A stretch of 64,000 nucleotides of DNA. Origin: Streptomyces sp. NBC_00154. GTDB lineage: Bacteria > Actinomycetota > Actinomycetes > Streptomycetales > Streptomycetaceae. Position 1 is the first letter of the stretch; each line of letters starts with the position of its first letter. The notes beneath the pieces are model-generated. The model searched no databases. It was not told the DNA's origin and saw only the letters and a list, made by a program, of their open reading frames with translations. The DNA lies in the NCBI RefSeq assembly GCF_026342835.1, contig NZ_JAPEMI010000001.1:7384501-7448500 (forward strand). Direction: 5' to 3'. A program made the position numbers and the translations under genes. Shown in pieces: positions 60,392 through 64,000 of the stretch.

Positions 60392-63210
60392 CACTGCTCA
60401 AGGAACCCGATCACGGCACCCCGGAGCGACCGGGGGAGGCCACGGTGGCGCTCGAGGTGGACGGCATACCGGTGAGCGTGCCGGAGGGCACCTCGGTGAT
60501 GCGTGCCGCCTCGCTCGCCGGCGTCGACATCCCCAAACTGTGTGCCACCGACTCCCTGGAGGCCTTCGGCTCCTGCCGGCTGTGCGTGGTCGAGATCGAC
60601 GGCCGGCGCGGCACACCCGCCTCCTGCACCACCCCGTGCGCCGACGGTATGCAGGTGCGCACCCAGACACCCAAGGTGGAGAAACTGCGCCAGGGCGTCA
60701 TGGAGCTCTACATCTCCGACCACCCGTTGGACTGTCTGACCTGCCCCGCCAACGGCGACTGCGAATTGCAGGACATGGCGGGCGTCGTCGGACTGCGCCA
60801 GGTGCGCTACGGCTACGAGGGGGAGAATCACCTCGACGCCGAGAAGGACACCAGCAACCCCTACTTCGACTTCGACGCGTCCAAGTGCATCGCCTGTTCC
60901 CGCTGCGTTCGCGCCTGCGGCGAGATCCAGGGCACATTCGCCCTGACCATCGAGGGACGCGGGTTCGACTCCAAGGTGGCGGCGGGCGCGGGGGAGTCCT
61001 TCATGGACTCCGAGTGCGTCTCCTGCGGAGCCTGCGTGCAGGCGTGCCCCACGTCCACGCTCCAGGAGAAGTCGGTCGTCGACCTCGGCATGCCCACCCG
61101 CTCGGTCCTCACCACCTGTGCGTACTGCGGCGTCGGCTGCTCCTTCAAGGCCGAACTGCGCGGCGACGAACTCGTCCGCATGGTGCCGTACAAGGACGGC
61201 GGCGCCAACGAGGGCCACGCGTGCGTCAAGGGCCGCTTCGCCTTCGGCTACGCCACGCACCCCGACCGCGTCCTCAAGCCCATGGTGCGCGAGAAGATCA
61301 CGGACCCGTGGCGAGAGGTCGAGTGGGACGAGGCCATCGCCACCGTCGCGCGCCGGATGCGGGCTCTGCAGGACACGTACGGGACGGGCGCGGTCGGCGC
61401 GATCACCTCTTCGCGGTGCACGAACGAGGAGGTGTACGTCGTCCAGAAGATGGTCCGCGCCGCGTTCGGCAACAACAACGTCGACACCTGTGCTCGCGTC
61501 TGCCACTCGCCCACCGGATACGGGCTCAAGCAGACCTTCGGTGAATCCGGGGGCACCCAGGACTTCCGCTCGGTCGCCGAGGCCGACGTCATCATGGTGA
61601 TCGGCGCCAACCCCACCGACGGACATCCGGTGTTCGCCTCCCGGATGAAGCGCCGGCTGCGCGAGGGCGCCCGCCTCATCGTGGTCGACCCGCGCCGCAT
61701 CGACCTCGTACGCTCGCCGCACATCGAGGCCGACCACCATCTGCAACTGCGACCGAGCACCAACGTGGCCGTGGTCAACGCCATGGCGCACGTGGTGGTC
61801 ACCGAGGCGCTGGTCGACCAGAACTTCGTGGCCGAGCGGTGCGAGGGCTACGAGGAATGGGCCGCGTTCGTGGCCCGCCCCGAGAACAGCCCCGAGGCCG
61901 TCGAGCCGGTCACCGGGGTCCCGGCCGACGAACTGCGCGCGGCCGCCCGGCTGTACGCGGGCGCACCCAACGGGGCGATCTACTACGGTCTGGGCGTCAC
62001 CGAGCACAGCCAGGGCTCGACCATGGTCATGGGGATGGCCAACCTTGCGATGGCGTGCGGGAACATCGGCCGCGACGGCGTGGGCGTCAATCCGCTGCGC
62101 GGCCAGAACAACGTCCAGGGCTCCTGCGACATGGGCTCCTTCCCGCACGAACTGCCCGGCTACCGGCATGTCTCCGACGACGCGGTGCGCACCGTGTTCG
62201 AGGACCTGTGGGGCACCGCCCTGCTGCCTGAGCCGGGGCTTCGCATCCCCAACATGTTCGACGCGGCCATCGACGGCTCCTTCCGCGGCCTGTTCGTCCA
62301 CGGCGAGGACATCGCGCAGTCCGACCCGAACCTGAAGCATGTCACCGCGGCCCTGGAGGCGATGGAACTCGTCGTCGTCCAGGACTTGTTCCTCAACGAG
62401 ACCGCCAAGTTCGCGCATGTGTTCCTGCCCGGGGCGTCGTTCCTGGAGAAGGACGGCACCTTCACCAACGCGGAGCGCCGGATCAACCGGGTGCGCGCGG
62501 TGATGGCGCCGAAGGCGGGCAAGCACGAGTGGCAGATCGTCACCGAGATCGCCACCGCCATGGGGTATCCGATGGCGTACGACCACCCGAGCCAGATCAT
62601 GGACGAGATCGCCGCGGTCACCCCGACCTTCGAGGGCGTCTCCTTTGCGCTGCTCGACAAGCTGGGCAGCGTCCAGTGGCCGTGCAACGCCGAGGCGCCC
62701 GATGGCACACCCGTCATGCACATCGACGAATTCGTCCGCGGCAAGGGCAAGTTCGTCGTCACCTCGTACGTGCCGACCAATGAGCGCTCCACCCGCCGCT
62801 TCCCGCTGGTGCTCACCACCGGGCGCATCCTCAGCCAGTACAACGTCGGGGCGCAGACGCGCCGCACAGGCAACGTCGCCTGGCACCCCGAGGACGTACT
62901 GGAACTGCACCCGCACGACGCGGAGGACCGCGGGATCACCGACGGTGACCTGGTCACCTTGGCCAGCCGGGTCGGCCGCACCACGCTGCGCGCCCTGGTC
63001 TCCGACCGGATGCCGACCGGAGTCGTCTACACGACCTTCCACCACCCGGTCACCGGGGCCAACGTGGTGACCACGGAGAACTCCGACTGGGCGACAAACT
63101 GCCCGGAGTACAAGGTGACGGCCGTCCAGGTCGCCCTGGCGCCGCCGGGGCATGAAAGGGCCACGGCGGCCGGCAAGGCCCCCGTGGGCGCCCTGACGGC
63201 GGGAGACTGA
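60388..63210 (+). CDS. fdsA: NAD-dependent formate dehydrogenase, alpha subunit (molybdopterin)
   Basis: The 940-residue catalytic subunit, which oxidises formate to CO2. The N-terminal NuoG-like part has a [2Fe-2S] site (Cys 52, 63, 66, 80) and the His-x3-Cys motif DHPLDCLTCPANGDCELQ. Two [4Fe-4S] ferredoxin motifs follow (CIACSRCVRAC and CVSCGACVQAC, residues 167-220), then CAYCGVGC at 244-251. The molybdenum ligand is Cys372 in CARVCHSPTG (Cys, not selenocysteine), followed by the conserved His373. The molybdopterin-binding and C-terminal barrel domains run to the end (VYTTFHHPVTGANVVTTEN). The ATG at 60388 overlaps the fdsB stop. Confidence 0.96.
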   Translation: MTLLKEPDHGTPERPGEATVALEVDGIPVSVPEGTSVMRAASLAGVDIPKLCATDSLEAFGSCRLCVVEIDGRRGTPASCTTPCADGMQVRTQTPKVEKLRQGVMELYISDHPLDCLTCPANGDCELQDMAGVVGLRQVRYGYEGENHLDAEKDTSNPYFDFDASKCIACSRCVRACGEIQGTFALTIEGRGFDSKVAAGAGESFMDSECVSCGACVQACPTSTLQEKSVVDLGMPTRSVLTTCAYCGVGCSFKAELRGDELVRMVPYKDGGANEGHACVKGRFAFGYATHPDRVLKPMVREKITDPWREVEWDEAIATVARRMRALQDTYGTGAVGAITSSRCTNEEVYVVQKMVRAAFGNNNVDTCARVCHSPTGYGLKQTFGESGGTQDFRSVAEADVIMVIGANPTDGHPVFASRMKRRLREGARLIVVDPRRIDLVRSPHIEADHHLQLRPSTNVAVVNAMAHVVVTEALVDQNFVAERCEGYEEWAAFVARPENSPEAVEPVTGVPADELRAAARLYAGAPNGAIYYGLGVTEHSQGSTMVMGMANLAMACGNIGRDGVGVNPLRGQNNVQGSCDMGSFPHELPGYRHVSDDAVRTVFEDLWGTALLPEPGLRIPNMFDAAIDGSFRGLFVHGEDIAQSDPNLKHVTAALEAMELVVVQDLFLNETAKFAHVFLPGASFLEKDGTFTNAERRINRVRAVMAPKAGKHEWQIVTEIATAMGYPMAYDHPSQIMDEIAAVTPTFEGVSFALLDKLGSVQWPCNAEAPDGTPVMHIDEFVRGKGKFVVTSYVPTNERSTRRFPLVLTTGRILSQYNVGAQTRRTGNVAWHPEDVLELHPHDAEDRGITDGDLVTLASRVGRTTLRALVSDRMPTGVVYTTFHHPVTGANVVTTENSDWATNCPEYKVTAVQVALAPPGHERATAAGKAPVGALTAGD

Positions 63211-63215
63211 CAAAC

Positions 63216-63428
63216 ATGGCCACCACTGAGCCGTCCGAGTGCCGCATGGCCAATGACATCGCCTTGAACCTCGCCCATCTGCCCACGGCGCAGGCGGCCA
63301 CCGAACTGGCCGGACACATCGGCAGGTTCTGGGACCCGCGGATGCGCACCAGGCTCCGCGCGCTGGTGGACTCCGACGCAGCCGGCGTGCACCCGCTGGT
63401 CGTCGAGGCGGTGAAGCTGCTGCGCTGA
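63216..63428 (+). CDS. fdsD: Formate dehydrogenase, delta subunit
   Basis: A 70-residue FdsD-type small subunit: VRMANDI-like RMANDIALNLAHLPTAQAAT, then ELAGHIGRFWDPRMRTRLRA and HPLVVEAVKLL. The block 'HIxxFWDPRMR' is the family hallmark. It aids assembly or stability of the molybdenum FDH complex. It starts five bases after the alpha stop. A strong terminator follows, so it is the last gene of the operon. Confidence 0.94.
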   Translation: MATTEPSECRMANDIALNLAHLPTAQAATELAGHIGRFWDPRMRTRLRALVDSDAAGVHPLVVEAVKLLR

Positions 63429-63446
63429 CGGTGGAGTTGAGGGTAC

Positions 63447-63474
63447 GGCCCGCTGCGGCGTGATGCAGCGGGCC
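63447..63474 (+). terminator. Terminator after the formate dehydrogenase operon
   Basis: GGCCCGCTGC and GCAGCGGGCC form a perfect 10-bp stem with an eight-base loop, 18 bp after the delta stop. Confidence 0.85.
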
Positions 63475-63941
63475 ATGTCTCGTGCAGCCCCGTGGGGATC
63501 CCCCGCGGGGTCCTTCGGCATGCCCGGAACCGGCCGTCCCGTTCCGCTGCGCCGCGTAACTGCACTGCTCCCAAAGGTAGTTGGGTAATGCACTGGTCAA
63601 GCTTCATGCCGCCCCACTGGACACACGATTTCAGCACTCCATACCGTATGCAATCACCGATCAGGCTCCCTGCGCCGTGATCGGCAGGTCAGTTGTCTGC
63701 CACACCTCGCCGCGGCCCCGAACCCGCCGCGCCGAGGCCGAACCACCAGGTCACCGCCTGCACGCCGGCGGACTCCGGGATGCCGCCCCGGACCCGTGAC
63801 GCGCCGACGGCGTACCCCCTACCCGCGCCCGGCAGGAGTCCGGGCGCGCACCGTGGAGGGGAGTCGCTTTCACCCACCGCACGAAGAGCAAGGCCCCAGG
63901 GGGCGCACGCCAAGCTCTTTTTCAGGCAAGGGAAGGCACAC
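63475..63941. other. Upstream region of the second OxlT-like gene
   Basis: No protein gene is recognised. It holds a GntR-type palindrome (63640-63650) and, at the right edge, GGGAAGG as ribosome site for the gene at 63942. Confidence 0.6.
63640..63650. promoter_or_regulatory. GntR-type palindrome before the second OxlT-like gene
   Basis: CATACCGTATG followed by CAAT, a perfect copy. It shows that the transcription unit starting at 63942 belongs to the same regulon. Confidence 0.75.
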
Positions 63942-64000
63942 ATGTCAGAAATACCGCAGGCGACTTCCTCCTCGTACCGAGAGGTCGCAGATGCCAACGG
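63942..64000 (+). CDS. Second OxlT-type MFS transporter, N-terminus (runs off the window)
   Basis: Only 19 codons are visible: MSEIPQATSSSYREVADAN and the next base pair. The segment YREVADANG matches YREVTDRNG at the same place in the MFS protein at 54077. GGGAAGG lies upstream of the ATG. A paralogous OFA-type carrier, or a frc-linked gene sharing this start, is the best reading. Confidence 0.6.
   Translation, partial: MSEIPQATSSSYREVADAN

Noticed and set aside
60647..60653. GTATGCA inside the FDH alpha gene
   Set aside because: It lacks the left palindrome half and lies in codons for DGMQV, so it is probably chance.
58786..63210. A continuous 1474-codon open frame
   Set aside because: Its first 1600 bases overlap the NuoF-like gene in another frame and are Arg-rich without motifs. 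The real alpha subunit starts at ATG 60388, with an ATGA overlap.
1..64000. CRISPR arrays, rRNA or tRNA genes
   Set aside because: I saw no regularly spaced repeats and no cloverleaf or rRNA core sequence on either strand.

Overview
The window reads as a high-GC actinomycete, almost certainly a Streptomyces or close relative. Codon third positions are strongly G/C, GTG starts and ATGA overlaps are common, and the families (HxlR, PadR, ArsR and CGNR regulators, SpoIIE-type PP2C phosphatases with PAS/GAF and ATPase domains, DUF5959, DUF6153-like) are typical of that genus. There are no rRNA or tRNA genes and no CRISPR array. The mixture of intact stress/regulatory genes, several insertion sequences and many decayed fragments up to about 51 kb looks like an accessory or chromosome-arm region.

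Region by region: 1-6.3 kb holds a decayed integrase, a glyoxalase-fold protein, a divergent HxlR/SDR pair around a perfect 19-bp inverted repeat, a CGNR regulator and an IS5-type remnant. 6.3-9.6 kb is a metal block (His/Met-rich lipoprotein, small membrane protein, CDF exporter, ArsR). 9.8-17.1 kb is a set of nested mobile elements: group II intron A carries a 1581-bp IS4-type element in its reverse transcriptase gene and, further on, is split at the YADD codons by group II intron B, which carries a second (1582-bp) copy of the same IS at the equivalent GTPQG codons. 17.3-19.1 kb is a VOC gene cut by an ISAs1-type element. 19.6-30.3 kb holds a PP2C phosphatase, HAD-like, CysRS-like/SixA, PadR, acyltransferase and polysaccharide deacetylase genes, then a MITE, a 91-bp repeat and an IS110 element. 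30.5-36.9 kb holds ArsR/SRPBCC, a DHFR-like gene, a dead IS701 element, a divergent OYE/MarR pair and a DUF899 gene. 37-47 kb has a frameshifted FAD oxidoreductase, a cold-shock gene, a PAS-GAF-PP2C gene interrupted by an IS3 element, and a divergent aldo-keto reductase/HxlR pair. 47-51 kb has small unknown genes, a Tat-exported TagC-like protein and debris.

From 51.4 kb to the end the DNA is much better preserved and forms one physiological unit: formyl-CoA:oxalate CoA-transferase (frc), an OxlT-type MFS carrier, a beta-carbonic anhydrase, a short acyl-CoA-dehydrogenase-like protein, a GntR/FCD regulator, and a four-gene NAD-linked molybdenum formate dehydrogenase (gamma-beta-alpha-delta). 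A second OxlT-type carrier starts 59 bp before the window ends. Copies of an 11-bp palindrome, CATACnGTATG, with a conserved GTATGCA right half, lie in front of nearly every transcription unit here, and I infer that the GntR protein binds them. The logic is: import oxalate, load it onto CoA with frc, release formate (the expected oxalyl-CoA decarboxylase is not in the window), oxidise formate to CO2 with NAD, and interconvert CO2 and bicarbonate.
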